A stretch of DNA of 64,000 bases from Platerodrilus igneus (GCA_036346225.1 JARFIW010001667.1:1-64000); one strand, 5' to 3'; shown: positions 43,901 to 56,023, numbered from the stretch's first letter. Numbers and translations are program-made. Notes: generated by a model from the letters alone, not told the origin.

Positions 43901-44910
43901 CTATAAAAATATGATAAATTCGGTTTATGGAAAAATGATGGAAAACGTACAGAAATGGAAAGATGTGAAATTAGTGACCGAATGGGAAGGACGGTTTGGA
44001 GCGCGTAGTTACATAGCGAAACCTAATTTTTACAGTTGCACTGTGTTAGACAAAGATCTTGTCTTAATAGAAATGAATAAATTAGAGGTTTATTTAAACA
44101 AACTCATTTATGCAGGTTTCTCTATTCTAAATATTTCGAAAACCTATTTATATGAATTTCACTATAGTTATATAAAATCGCAATTTGCTTACAAAGCAAA
44201 GCTTCTGTACACAGATACGGATAGTTTGATATACGAGTTTAGCGTTGAAGATATTTACTCTTATATCAAACAAGATATTCATAGATTTGATACTTCCGAT
44301 TACGACCCCCATAACAAATATCATATCCCATTATCAAATACAAAGGTTCCTGGTATTATGAAAGATGAAAACAATGGTGATATCATGCTAGAGTTTGTAG
44401 GGCTTAGATCTAAAATGTACACTTACAGAGTTCAAGATAGGGTAATAAAAACGTCAAAGGGATCTTCTTTAGCAAGTATTAAGCAAATTTCTTTTGATGA
44501 TTATAAGAATGCTTTGTTTTATAAACAGACTGTACAGAAACAGCAATGTTTAATTAGATCAGTCAAACCATTACGTTTGACTGAAAGAACTTGACTTTTA
44601 TACATTTTTTAATCGATATAATATACTTTTTTTCTATACTGTTGGTAAAATCTACGTGAAGTATTTATATTAAATAATAAACTGACCTGTTAGAAAAAAT
44701 TAAAAATTTGCATCGTTTTCTGAAAAAAAATTGCATACTTTTTTCAGTACAACTGAAAGAACTTGACTTTTATACATTTTTTTTAATCGATATCAGACTG
44801 TACAGAAACAGTAATGTTTAATTAGATCAGTCAAACATGATGTGTTTACTATAAAACAAAACAAAATTGTTCTTAATCCAAGTGATGATTAAAGAATTCT
44901 TAGGACCTCA
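40960..44910 (+). pseudogene. POLB: Polinton protein-primed family B DNA polymerase, heavily broken
   Basis: Motifs run in order across shifted frames. The N-terminal extension has EFRSRLESNLAHLKSYLVRF, CFESRIITGLITNL, NVILTANFVKPTTGEIDLKT, DLGWTIQEVLHLKVNIN and CFLWALVSALHP. A C..C...H..C finger lies near 42116-42175. Exonuclease I is VVYADLECIL (about 42270). A Cys/His cluster is RVRDHCHFTGKFR. Exonuclease II is HNLSGYDSHFI. Motif A is [17 protein letters not shown] (43450-43500, with C where Y is usual). Motif B is NMINSVYGKMMEN and motif C is YTDTDSLIY (about 44208). I count at least three frameshifts and eight in-frame stops (for example TAG after CNHAKHV at about 43108, TAG/TAA after SEYLP). 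A 225-bp insertion splits the last 40 codons. It would replicate the linear element with a protein primer. Dead copy. Confidence 0.88.
44526..44836. repeat. Insertion in POLB flanked by 43-bp direct repeats, holding repeat S
   Basis: 44526-44568 and 44794-44836 are the same 43 bases of POLB coding sequence with one mismatch. The 225 bases between contain another pair of direct repeats, CTGAAAGAACTTGACTTTTA at about 44581 and 44754, and 44637-44735 matches repeat S at 35405. Removing the insert and one repeat brings POLB motifs back together. Confidence 0.85.
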
Positions 44911-45507
44911 ACCACTGATACTAAACCTTGGGGGTAAAACTATACACTCAGAAGTGACTTGTAAAGCTTCAACCACTAGCTCAAATAAATAATGCAATTT
45001 ATTTTATCCCGATTAACATATAATATTTTTTTAGTTATAAAAACTTCAATGTTATGTTTATACCTGCACAAGTACACCGTTTTCTTTTTTGGATGTGTCT
45101 AAAAATAGGATACCTTTCAATCTGTTCGAGTTGAACTATATAAGTATAAATGTATTGTAGAGAAAAATAGTAGTAACCGTTCTGTTAAAAAAAATCCAGT
45201 TTGTTATTAACATACCAGTTAGTTTATTTAAGAAATGTATAACAAAACTTTTATTTAAATTGCTTATAAATATTAGCCGGTCTACTGACCCTATTTGAAA
45301 ATGTTTATGACTGTTTACTACTAAATCACTTAATAATTCCAACATGTAAAAAATATTTAAGCAAAAATTATTATTATAACCCATTAACCATCAAACATTT
45401 GATATTGTAAAAAACATGTAAAATAATAAATAGACTGTGATTGCTAAAGATTTATTGTTTTTTCTCTTTTCTTCATAATTTGTAAAGGTACAGTAATAAT
45501 AAAGAAA
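44911..45507. other. Spacer between POLB and capsid gene
   Basis: Converging 3' ends of POLB (+) and the capsid gene (-). AT-rich. A 82-codon minus frame (45384-45136) has no recognisable content. Confidence 0.4.
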
Positions 45508-46722
45508 TCATAATATTCTTATGCTGTTTGAGAGTGGATTGTATTTGACTATCTTATCATGAAGTATAAGGCAATGACAAGATGTATTTGGCAAAACGTT
45601 TCTACTAGTTCCAAATTCTAATCTAATATCGACAGTACCAGATTTTAACGCTTCGTTTTGTCTAGAACAATCTATGACTACTAATGGCGCAATACTTCGT
45701 AAATCTTCAGGGTTAAAAAGTGGCTCATTTTCTTTTTCGTAGTATGATTGCTGAAACTGGGCATACATCTCATATAACAACGCAGTTTGTTTATTCTCGA
45801 ACTTCAAATTTAAGTTATCGTACGGGAAAATTTCCGAATTTAAATAGAGTTTCATGTTGGTTAAATAGCAATGATCAAAACGACTGTAGTTGCTCATGTA
45901 TCTATTTTTTTGGTTAGTTTGGAAACCAACAATCACAAATCTTGGTTTTTCTAATTGTGTTGTTGTTTTAATGTTCCATGTATGACGTTGCGTTTTTTGT
46001 AGAAGTTAATATTCATGCAACTCCCATCCTCTAAACAGAATATGCAAATCCTGATTTTGTGCAACGCATTCTATTAAATTAATTCGTTGAGTATCATCAA
46101 CGGCTACGTGCGGCATTTTCCATAAAACTTTGTTTAAAACAACTTTTATTTCTTCATCGGGTGTAGGATTAATTATAGCATTAGTATCAAAACTAGAACG
46201 TAGTAAAACTAACTTATGGCGGAGATTTAAAATAACTTTTTTAAACTCTTTGCATAATCCGAGAGCCATTGAAAAATTTATTGCAACGTTAAAATTCCCA
46301 TTGGCATCAACTATTTGCGAATCATCCATAGGAAACCACCCAGCGTTTTGTAAATGTTTACTTTGATTGCTATTATATGAAACATATCCCTTCATTATAG
46401 ACGTTAATCCAGGATTCCGAACACGATCTACAATGACACCACCAATCTCATATCTAATTTTATCAAAAAGCAGCAAAACCCCATTATTTACAAACTTTGC
46501 TGTCTGAAACGGCGTTCCATCTGTTTTAATTAATTTGCCTTCTATGTACAGCATACTCTTTGATGGTAAGGTGTAAACATCTTGTTGTTGTATAGGGATT
46601 CGAATTTCATTATTATTGTTTAAAGATGTGTTAGCATAAGGCTGATGAGTATGTTTTTCAATATTATCAATTGCATTGTCGAAGTAAACTTTTTCACGCA
46701 CGTTCAGTATTTCACTATTCAT
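45508..46722 (-). pseudogene. MCP: Polinton major capsid protein (double jelly-roll), one frameshift
   Basis: ATG 46722 opens MNSEILNVREKVYFDNAIDN. Conserved pieces follow: SMLYIEGKLIKTDG, FDKIRYEIGGVIVDRVRNPG, MKGYVSYN and IECVAQNQDLHILFRGWELHEY, ending at 46006. The frame shifts just after HEY and resumes with QKTQRHTWNIKTTTQLEKP, PRFVIVGFQTNQKNRYMSN, SRFDHCYLTNMKLYLNSEIF and APLVVIDCSRQNEALKSG to 45508. That is the layout of the arthropod Polinton/adintovirus capsid protein. The full length of about 400 residues is right if the single shift is ignored. It would form pseudo-hexameric capsomers. Its minus-strand neighbours are the other virion genes. Confidence 0.85.
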
Positions 46723-46872
46723 TCTACTTTTTAATTAAATAAATGCAGTTTTAACGATTGTAGAAACTGCCGGTTTTGTGTTGTGAACGGTTTTGAAACA
46801 ATCAATTGAGTGTCGATTGCTTTGAAATTTCTAGTATTTATAGTAATTCTTGACATGTTGCGTGCATTATAC

Positions 46873-47627
46873 TTAATACTCATGGTTATTGTAGATTTTT
46901 TTTAAATGCAACCTTACAGTTAGCAGTTCTCCTCTGAAATTAACTAAATTTCTATTTTGATCTAACACTTTAACTATTATTTCATTTATTATACGTGACC
47001 TGATTGGTAGATATAAAATCGTAGGTAGGCACTCGACAATTTTAAAACCTGCAGGTACTTGAGGAAAAAATTCATGTATTACATGGGCTGGTTTAATATT
47101 TAAATAGGATCCACTTGCAATATTAGAATCGATTAAAACTGCATTCACTTTACAAATGTTGATCGCGTAGCCTGCTTGATGCGTGGCATATGATAGCAAT
47201 TTTCGTGGATTGAGACCGAGTATAGAACCAATTGAATTCTTTTTGGTAAAATCCACATCTTCACTACATTTAATACTACATTTAAGTGTATTATTGTCAG
47301 CTGTAATTTCTATATACACTGGCGTCTTTCTATAGCGCTTTGTGATTGTTTCATACGACCACGCCATCTTTTATCGCCTAAAGCTTTTTGAAGATATTTA
47401 TTAATTTCTCTAATTTTATAAGCACCTTCAGGTATTTCTATGAATTCTCCGTTAGATCCATAATAAAATTTATGATTGATTCCTTTTTCAATGTTTGGAA
47501 TTGTGTTATAAAACTCAAAATTTGTTAATTCTAATACGTACTCCGAATCATTACCCAAGTTTATAGGCGGATTAAAGTTGCTTGTTAAAACTGAAGTGTT
47601 TCCCGTTAGAGTAAAAGTGTACGACAT
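46873..47627 (-). pseudogene. Polinton minor capsid (penton-like) protein, one frameshift
   Basis: ATG 47627 (MSYTFTLTGNTSVLTSNF) leads to YVLELTNFEFYNTIPNIEK, FYYGSNGEFIEIPEGAYKIR and INKYLQKALG, then the frame is lost near 47320-47370. It resumes with VYIEITADNNTLKCSIKCSE, VDFTKKNSIGSILGLNPR, SGSYLNIKPAHVIHEFFPQV and VNFRGELLTVRLHLKK, stop 46873. This matches the second, single jelly-roll capsid gene (PY in early Polinton naming) found next to the major capsid gene. It is expected to form capsid vertices. Confidence 0.8.
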
Positions 47628-47646
47628 GACAACTTCATACGCAGTT

Positions 47647-48092
47647 CTATGTACTGCTTAGAAATTGTAAGCATAAATGTCTGCAAAACACAGTACCGTA
47701 CGATTGTTCTTGGTTAAAGTTATAAAGAATTTTACATTTACTCTCGCTGTTCAAATAACTTATCAACTCTGTTGGCGGTCGCAGGTTTCCGTAGCTGTCA
47801 ATAGCGCTACTACCGTATTTTTATAAGAGGTCCAATGCGTGCCTAAACCTTCTATTCCATCTAAATTAATTATACCACATTTTTTTAAATTAACTTTCTT
47901 GGGAAGATTGTTTCCCATGAACACTCCACGGAAATATGGTACTTCTATTTGCTTAACAAACTCTATTAATTTTACATTGCTTAGTGCTCCATTAGGTAAA
48001 ATCAAGTTGCGTTCCTTTGAGGTTTTGCTGGGGCTAAAAAAAGACCAAAACCTTTTTATAAGGTTTGATGTACATGCCGTTTCCGACTGCAA
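47647..48092 (-). pseudogene. PRO: Polinton adenain-like cysteine protease, one frameshift
   Basis: IEFVKQIEVPYFRGVFMGNN, then KKCGIINLDGIEGLGTHWTS with the catalytic histidine in GTHW. After THWTSYKN the frame shifts (around 47815). DSYGNLRPP, NQEQS and FCRHLCLQFL (catalytic cysteine) continue to the stop at 47647-47649. The H...D...Q...C order matches adenovirus-type C5 maturation proteases. No clear ATG: the frame is open from 48092 and overlaps the upstream gene, and the first methionine is inside GVFM, so the start was lost or is non-canonical. It would cleave virion precursors. Confidence 0.8.
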
Positions 48093-48816
48093 TGTCCTCC
48101 ATTGCCTTGTTATGACGTTGTTTTTCCGCTAGTTGTTCCTTAGCTATTTTAGTATCTGAAACTGCTTTTGCAACAGCAGCTACACTTCCAGTAAGAGAAC
48201 CAAGGGCGCTTAGGCCTGCAAAAATTGATATTAGTGGTAGAAAACCCCCTGTTTTAGGAATTGATATAATACGAGCTGATTTAATATGCTTCTTTTGTTT
48301 TGCTGTATTGGCGGCCTTAATTGCTATGTTGATTGCATCCATAATATTAGATCCTGCTTGTTTGATAATACTTTTAATACCTAGCGTACTTCTTATTTTA
48401 CGTTTCTTTATCAGTTTTCTTATTTTATTGATATGTTTTTTTGTTCTCAGCGATGCACAGGCACCCATACCAAGTTTTACTTTAGCTTTTATTGCGGTAG
48501 CTACTCCAAATGCTGCTGCTTTTTCACCTATAGACGAGTCACCAGAATTTATTCTTTCTGTAGCTAACTGAGCTAACTTCGAATCTGCTTGATGGCGTTT
48601 AGATAGATCCTTTTCTTTGGAGTATGCAATATCGTGCTCCTTACAAGCTTCGTCTAAGTTGTTTATTCCCTAGTCTCCCCGAGCTAACTGTTTGATTAGT
48701 TTTCTGCCCGGACCGCAAAATTTGTAACCCGGAATATGCGCTTCAAATGGTAACTTGTTAATTACAGTATTTAACAGTCCGTTCCCAGTAGTTTTAGAAT
48801 TATTATATGTAATCAT
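48034..48816 (-). pseudogene. PLA2-like / pX-like virion protein of the Polinton, one in-frame stop
   Basis: ATG 48814-48816 opens one frame to the stop at 48034 (783 bp), broken only by TAG at 48670-48672. N-terminal residues carry PFEAHIPGYKFCGPGRKLIK (calcium-loop-like YxFCGPG) and, just after the stop, NNLDEACKEHDIAYSKEKD with the HD catalytic pair of phospholipase A2-like domains used by several virus groups to breach membranes. A basic linker follows. RIISIPKTGGFLPLISIFAG then begins a glycine/alanine-rich hydrophobic segment, and RHNKAMEDIAVGNGMYIKPY the tail. GGFLP resembles an adenain-type cleavage context, fitting processing by the neighbouring protease. The domain reading is by motif; membrane activity is inferred. 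Confidence 0.75.
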
Positions 48817-48897
48817 TAGCGGACAACTGTCCTCTCAAGCTGTGCAGTAAATAAATAAAATATTGTGAATTAATGATTCTTTATATACTCGCCGTTT

Positions 48898-48900
<3 letters not shown>

Positions 48901-48945
<45 letters not shown>
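48901..48945. repeat. (TA)n tract, left edge of Gypsy C
   Basis: Pure TA repeat in the divergent intergenic region of the Polinton. Its continuation is at 60893. Confidence 0.95.
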
Positions 48946-48948
<3 letters not shown>

Positions 48949-50541
48949 GGTGTATTTTTGGACTGGGGTTTTATTACGACATAGAAAGTGGGAGGTTTTA
49001 ATTTTAAAGGGGGAATTGGAGATTTCTTCGGGTTATAGGTTAAGGTAGTTTTAAGTTTGCCCAAAAGACTCGACAAGACCATCATTAGAAATTTTAAATT
49101 AGTTATAGTATGTGTAAATAAAAACAATATGCATGGCAGTATGTAGTAACAACAAAAGGTAGCATGTGCTACATCTACATATAATCAAATAAACAGGTTA
49201 GCTTAGAAAATGATTAAAAGAGATATCATAGTGGGTAAAAAGAAAATATTAGGTATAGATGTGTGCTGTTATAGGTTACCTGTGAAAATTTAGTGAAAAT
49301 TTAATTAGTTGACGAATAATTTATGAATACAAAGACTTGTATAAAAATGAGCTTTGTGTAAATTTAGTGAAAATAAGTGTTTTTATAATAGAGAGTAGAA
49401 ATAATGTATTAGAGAAGATATTAGAAGAAGAGATTATTGTTGAAGAAAGAATTTTGAGATTGATATGAAAACAGAATATTTGGACACATTGTATATAGAT
49501 ATTAATTAATGGAAATGTATTTAGAAGTTCCTTCAAGTTATGATTGATTGGTTGTCTTTGAAACAAAAAAATAGAAAGGCAAATTAAATTCATGTCTGTC
49601 ATTTGAAGTCTAGTTAAAATTGAATCCAAGTGTAGACAAGAAGATTTCAAACCGCTAGAAAACAAATCCGGAAACAATAGAATAATCAGCTTGTCAAGGA
49701 GTAAGTGCAGTTTAAAATACAGAAAAAGTTATGAATAAACCAACCAAAAGATGGACCTTTTTGAGGTGTATGAACCCAGGACAAAAACAACATATAAAGG
49801 AAAGTAGATTATTAATTTTAATTATATTGGTATCTTTCAGAGTTACCAGACACTAATGATACCAGTAATCATAGTATATGTATTGTTATTTAGATTAGGT
49901 CCTGGAGGAAATTCCAAGCCGATCTTTTAAAATACTCAATAAAACTTCCTAGCGATTTCGTCATTTTCAGTAAACAATATTTGTCAAAATTAGTTGACAG
50001 ATGCGAGATTGAAAGGAGGTTTTATACTTATTTTGCAATTTACTAATACGTACTGAGGTTGTAGTGAGAAACTTGCTGTGACGAGTTACCCTGAAAAGAA
50101 ATTCAAAGATTGGCGCAATTGGAAATAAGAGGAGGAGGATATATTCTCTGAAGGAAATTGCTGTTTTGAACGATAAAATAATACGCTGCTAACAGGATTC
50201 CAAACGTAAGTGTTTAAACAATTTTAATATTGTTTCGATCCTATTTTGTGACACTGTCCTAAGTAAAGATAAGTCAATTAGTAAACAAATACAAAGTTAC
50301 ATGTGGACCTGATCCTCCCTGAGATCGTCGAAGAAAATGATAAATTTAGCTAGCCGGAATCTTTATTTTTATTAAAGATTCAACCATAAAAACTCATTGC
50401 TCTTATTAATTATTTGATTAATAGATTTAAAATACCATACAAAATTATAAAGGGCCATTATTTTATTTGAAACAATTTAAGATTTTAATTTAAAATAAAA
50501 TAGAGTTAAATATTACAAACATAACGAAAGGAAGTATTACA
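48946..50541 (+). repeat. Gypsy C LTR 1
   Basis: TGTGGTGTAT...GTATTACA. Lacks a 72-bp block (after GGTTACCTG, about 49287) that LTR 2 and LTR 3 carry. Confidence 0.92.
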
Positions 50542-50551
50542 TAAAAGAAAT

Positions 50552-50569
50552 TGGCGTCCATCGTGTAGG
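50552..50569 (+). other. Primer binding site, Gypsy C unit 1
   Basis: TGGCGTCCATCGTGTAGG ten bases after LTR 1. The same sequence occurs at 55729-55746 after LTR 2. Confidence 0.7.
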
Positions 50570-51003
50570 CTACAGAAAATATAGCTGTAAAAGCTCATAC
50601 AGAAAATTTGAAATGTGACATTTAAGTTAGATTTGTATAATAAAGAAGTGTCACTGAAAATTTGTTTGATTTTGTTGATTTTATAACATATAGGTATTAG
50701 AGCAAGATAATTGTAACCCGTAATTGTACATTAATTCCGAAACTAAATAGTGGTGGGGCCAATACAAAATAAATTTGTCTAAAATAATGGATAAACAAGA
50801 CTTTTTTTAACAAGATCTGGAAGAAAATACGGACGGAAAGATGATGTGATAGAACCAGTAGTTCAAGGTGAACAGAGTGAAAGAGAGATCAATATAGAAG
50901 TTCTAAGTGAACCGGAAATTGACACCGAACCACAGGTAATTATTATGGAACGAAGGAGAATTCCGGAATACAAGAAAATACGGGTACCGGTGAAAATCCT
51001 GAC

Positions 51004-52542
51004 ATGCACATGATTTTGAGTTTTCTAAAAGGAATGAGTACAAAACTCGAAGGTATGGATATAAAGCTTGAGGGGAAGTTTATTGAAGTGAAGGAAAGCC
51101 AACGAGAGTTAGCTGTCAAATTAGAAGATAATCAAAGAAAATTAACCCAACAATTAGGAGAACACATGGAAAATTTCAAATTAGAGATTCGACAACAAGT
51201 GCAAAACTTTAGAACTTCGTTAAGAGCAGATTTCCAAGAAGATGTGATAAAAGTTAGACAGGAATTTCGAGATAAAATTATAGCCAACAATGAGATTATC
51301 AATTTAGAAGTAGAAGGTATGAGAAAGGAGGTCCAGACCATTGAGACTCGAAATGAAGAGAGGTATGCACAAGCGTTAACCATTTTAAATCAAAATAAGG
51401 AAGAAGAGGTAAAATTTAGGCAAGATTTGGTACAACACTTGGAAACAAACAGAAGTGAAGTAAATGTCAATTTAGAAACGTTTGAAAGAACTGTCACCGA
51501 ATTACAAAACAAGGTTAGGAATTCTGAACATGGTCAATTGACAGGGTGCAGTCATGTCAACGATTATAAACTTACGCGAGAAATATTGCCAAAATTTGAA
51601 GGATGAAAATGGGAACAGCCGATGTCTTTTCTGGAGAAGTTAGATGTGCTAGTCAAACATGAAAAGGAGGCGGTAAAGTTTCAAATAATTAATTCAACAC
51701 TGATTGGAAATGCTGAAAAATGGCATGGGATTGTTAAAGGTACGTATGGTAATTATGAAGAATTTAGACAATTATTTATGGAGCAGTACTGGAGTAATTC
51801 GCAACAAAGGGGTATACGTATCAATCTCATTTCAGTAACGTATGGAAAATATGGTGGTACAAGAGAAGAATACGTGATTGAAAACTACAATCAAGCAAGA
51901 CATTTAATACCAAAGATGTTGGAGCAAGACATCATACAATTGTTGGGACGACATTTGGATAATGAGATAAACAAGGCAATTGCGATTCAAAATGTTAAAG
52001 ACCTTAAGGAATTTTTAGAAATCATTCGAAATTATGACATGGCTAGGTCAATAGAAGAAGAAAAAAATGCTCAAAACAGACAGTCTAATGAAAACAGGGA
52101 TAGACTAAATTTTAAAATTAAATATATGGACCGACAGAGGGCATTAAATGGAAGGAATTTCCAGGAAAATACGGGAAGATTCCACAGAAATAATTTTCGA
52201 CCGCCGTTATACAACAACAGGTACACGGACCGATTCTACCAACAACAACCGCAAGGACAAAGATATGAATTCTGGATTATGAATGATCAAAGGGGAGACC
52301 ATGGATATGCTCCACAGCAAGTGAGAAGTCAGGATCGATATAATAGCAACGTGCAGCCTAGAAATAATGATAATTTGCAAAACAATGTTCAGAAATATCG
52401 AGGAGGACCAGGAGAAGGCAACGCACGCATACAACAAGTGATGGTGTCAAACTCTGATGAAAGAAGCGACGATAAAATGAAAATAGTTCAGAAACACCCA
52501 GAGGGCCTGAATCATGGGCTAAAGAGAACTTCGATTTATTAA
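51004..52542 (+). pseudogene. Gypsy C gag, unit 1, split by TGA
   Basis: 51004-51606 is a long coiled coil (MSTKLEGMDIKLEGKFIEVK and onward). TGA at 51604-51606 interrupts. The same frame continues with KWEQPMSFLEKLDVLVKHE, IGNAEKWHGIVKGTYGNYEE, FMEQYWSNSQQRGIRINLIS and TREEYVIENYNQARHLIP (capsid), then a long N/R/Q-rich tail to 52542 with no zinc knuckle. Coding sequence also extends upstream of 51004, but the true start is unresolved because of a T-run. 319 codons after the stop are open. Confidence 0.8.
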
Positions 52543-53160
52543 ATGGGGAGGTTACTTCTAAATACAATTTCGTATAATTTTAAAGATGTTTTGTTAGGAC
52601 TTAGTTTTAGTAATAAAAGAAAGTTGCCATTTATTTATGTAGTTTTAGATGGGTGTAAATATTTAGCCTTGGTAGATAGTGGGTCAGAATTATCATTAAA
52701 ACATGCAAAGTTAGTTGCCGAACATAAGGAGACATTAGGAAAAGAATATATGGAATAAAGAGGATTCATCTATGGTCTGCAATGAAGGGGAAATTGTCAT
52801 CGATAAATAAAATGGCTTGTGTCAAGAGTTATATGAATGAAGAGAATTTGGGAGAAGCAGAATTTTAACTGTTGAAGGTTTATGCATGGACATGATAATT
52901 GGTGTGGATATGATGGAAAGATTTGGTATATTGATTAATAAAAAGAAAAATGGGTGGAAATACAAGGAAGAAGTGAAATAGGTGTGGATCAAGGAATGAA
53001 AGGTTGTATGGTGCCATCGATATTAAGGAAGTATAGACAGGAGTGGATAACTAATAAGGGTGATATGGATATGAATGAAAATATGATAGATAAAAAGTTG
53101 GACAAGAAAAGTCTGGAAGAGTTGAAACAAGAGAATGTAATAATTGTATGCAGTTTATTT
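52543..53160 (+). pseudogene. Gypsy C protease, unit 1
   Basis: FIYVVLDGCKYLALVDSGSE holds the DSG active site of a retropepsin. The frame breaks at 52758. Downstream, LCMDMIIGVDMMERFGI-like pieces of the protease C-terminal half appear in other frames. Confidence 0.65.
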
Positions 53161-53249
53161 TAAAGGGTTTTTAAGGAGGAACAAATAGGGACACAAGATC
53201 AAGATATTAAAATAAGGCTGAGTTAGGTAATAGATAAACATGTTGGGTT

Positions 53250-53856
53250 GTTTAATGAAGAGATACGTTTTGCAGAGAAATATGTTCATAAATTAGAGAT
53301 TATAGATGATAAAAGGGTTTTATACAAAAATATATCTGATTCCATATCAATTAAGGAGTAGGGTGAAAGAACAGATAAAGATGATGGTGCAAAATGGAAT
53401 AATTGAGTCGGCGAAAGATACATGGGACATTCGGACATGTAGGAATGAGAAAAACGATGTTGATATTTTGGGAAGTTTTTTTTTTTGAAGAATGATATTC
53501 AGATTGCAATTCATGGAATTAAACCATGTAGACCGTGGAGAAATCAGAATGAGTTAATAGACATAACAGATTTATTTATAAAAGCAAGGGATAAAATAAA
53601 TAAGAAAAGGGATAAATTCTTAATGAAGGAGAACAATAAAATAAGGAAACGGACATTGTCAAATATAGGAAATTCGGTGATATCAAACTTAGAAAAGAAA
53701 ATATGCGCAAAATTGTTGTATTCATATGCAGGTCCATTTAAAATAAACAAAATATTTGCGGATGGAAATGTTTTTGAGTTAGTAAATGAAAGTGGACAGA
53801 ATATGGGTCGTTTCTATATTAATTTGTTACATCCTGTACAAGGTATTATTATGTGA
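53250..53856 (+). pseudogene. Gypsy C pol remnant, unit 1: RT start joined to integrase end
   Basis: IYLIPYQLRSRVKEQIKMMV and NGIIESAKD are the first residues of a Gypsy RT. Directly after them another frame gives GHVGMRKTM, the integrase zinc-finger end. 53485-53856 gives the integrase C-terminus (AKLLYSYAGPFKINKIFADG, GRFYINLLHPVQ). The RT catalytic core, RNase H and integrase core are gone. Not autonomous. Confidence 0.78.
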
Positions 53857-54050
53857 ACTCAACACAGTTAGAAAAGTATGTTCTAAAAAAAAGGGGGTTC
53901 TTTTCTGGAACTTCAATACTGGTTAAAAAAATTAAACAAAATTCAAAATAAAATACAATTTTTTCTAAACTATAACCTCTAAAAATAGCGTATTTGTCAC
54001 GGTGTAAAATTTACTTTTTTTAAATTTTATTTAAGTTTGGTGGGGCTTTT

Positions 54051-55718
54051 TGTGGTGTATTTTTGGACTGGGGTTTTATTACGGCATAGAAAGTGGGAGG
54101 TTTTAATTTTAAAGGGGGAATTGGAGATTTCTCCGGGTTATAGGTTAAGGTAGTTTTAAGTTTGCCCAAAAGACTCGACAAGCGATCATTAGAAATATTA
54201 AGTTAGTTATAGTATGTGTAAATAAAAACAATATGCATGGCAGTATGTAGTAACAACAAAAGGTAGCATGTGCTACATCTACATATCATCAAATAAATAG
54301 GTTAGCTTAGAAAATGATTAAAAGAGATATCATAGTGGGTAAAAAGAAAATATTAGGTATAGAAGTGTGCTGTTATAGGTTACCTGGGTGATGAAAAACA
54401 TAAATAAAGGGTCTTTTTACAAACAATTCTTCAAAGTGTATAGTGATAAGAAATTGTGAAAATTTAGTGAAAATTTAATTAGTTGACGAATAATTTATGA
54501 ATACAAAGACTTGTATAAAATGAGCTTTGTGTAAATTTAGTGAAAATAAGTGATTTTATAATAGAGTAGAAATAAGGTATTAGACAAGATATTAGAAGAA
54601 GAGATTATTGTTGAAGAAAGAATTTTGAGATTGATATGAAAACAGAATATTTGGACACATTGTATATAGATATTAATTAATGGAAATGTATTTAGAAGTT
54701 CTTTCAAGTTATGATTGATTGGTTGTCTTTGAAACAAAAAAATAAAAAGTCAAATTAAATTCATGTCTGTCATTTGAAGTCTAGTTAAAATTAAATCCAA
54801 GTGTAGACAAGAAGATTTCAAACCGCTAGAAAACAAATCCGGAAACAATAGAATAATCAGCTTGTCAAGGAATAAGTGCAGTTTAAAATACAGAAAAAGT
54901 TATGAATAAACCAACCAAAAGATGGACCTTTTTGAGGTGTATGAACCCAGGACAAAAACAACATATAAAGGAAAGTAGATTATTAATTTTAATTATATTG
55001 GTATTTTTCAGGGTTACCAGACACTAATGATACCAGTAATCATAGTATATGTATTGTTATTTAGATTAGGTCCTGGAGGAAATTCCAAGCCGATCTTTTA
55101 AAATACTCAATAAAACTTCCTAGCGATTTCGTCATTTTCAGTAAACAATATTTGTCAAAATTAGTTGACAGATGCGAGATTGAAAGGAGGTTTTATACTT
55201 ATTTTGCAATTTACTAATACGTACTGAGGTTGTAGTGAGAAACTTGCTGTGACGAGTTACCCTGAAAAGAAATTCAAAGATTGGCGCAATTGGAAATAAG
55301 AGGAGGAGGATATATTCTCTGAAGGAAATTGCTGTTTTGAACGATAAAATAATACGCTGCTAACAGGATTCCAAACGTAAGTGTTTAAACAATTTTAATA
55401 TTGTTTCGATCCTATTTTGTGACACTGTCCTAAGTAAAGATAAGTCAATTAGTAAACAAATACAAAGTTACATGTGGACCTGATCCCTCCCTGAGATCGT
55501 CGAAGAGAAAATGATAAATTTAGCTAGCCGGAATCTTTATTTTTATTAAAGATTCAACCATAAAAAAACTCATTGCTCTTATTAATTATTTGATTAATAG
55601 ATTTAAAATACCATACAAAATTATAAAGGGCCATTATTTTATTTGAAACAATTTAAGATTTTAATTTAAAATAAAATAGAGTTAAATATTACAAACATAA
55701 CGAAAGGGAAGTATTACA
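54051..55718 (+). repeat. Gypsy C LTR 2, chimeric
   Basis: 5' part shares the 72-bp block and variants with LTR 3. The 3' part (from about 55240) shares variants with LTR 1. Confidence 0.9.
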
Positions 55719-56023
55719 TAAAAGAAATTGGCGTCCATCGTGTAGGCTACAGAAAATATAGCTGTAAAAAGCTCATACAGAAAATTTGAAATGTGACATT
55801 TAAGTTAGATTTGTATAATAAAGAAGTGTCACTGAAAATTTGTTTGATTTTGTTGATTTTATAACATATAGGTATTAGAGCAAGATAATTGTAACCCGTA
55901 ATTGTACATTAATTCCGAAACTAAATAGTGGTGGGGCCAATACAAAATAAATTTGTCTAAAATAATGGATAAACAAGACTTTTTTTAACAAGATCTGGAA
56001 GAAAATACGGACGGAAAGATGAT

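Noticed and set aside
45136..45384. 82-codon minus frame after POLB
   Set aside because: AT-rich, no domain, not at a position where Polintons carry a conserved gene.
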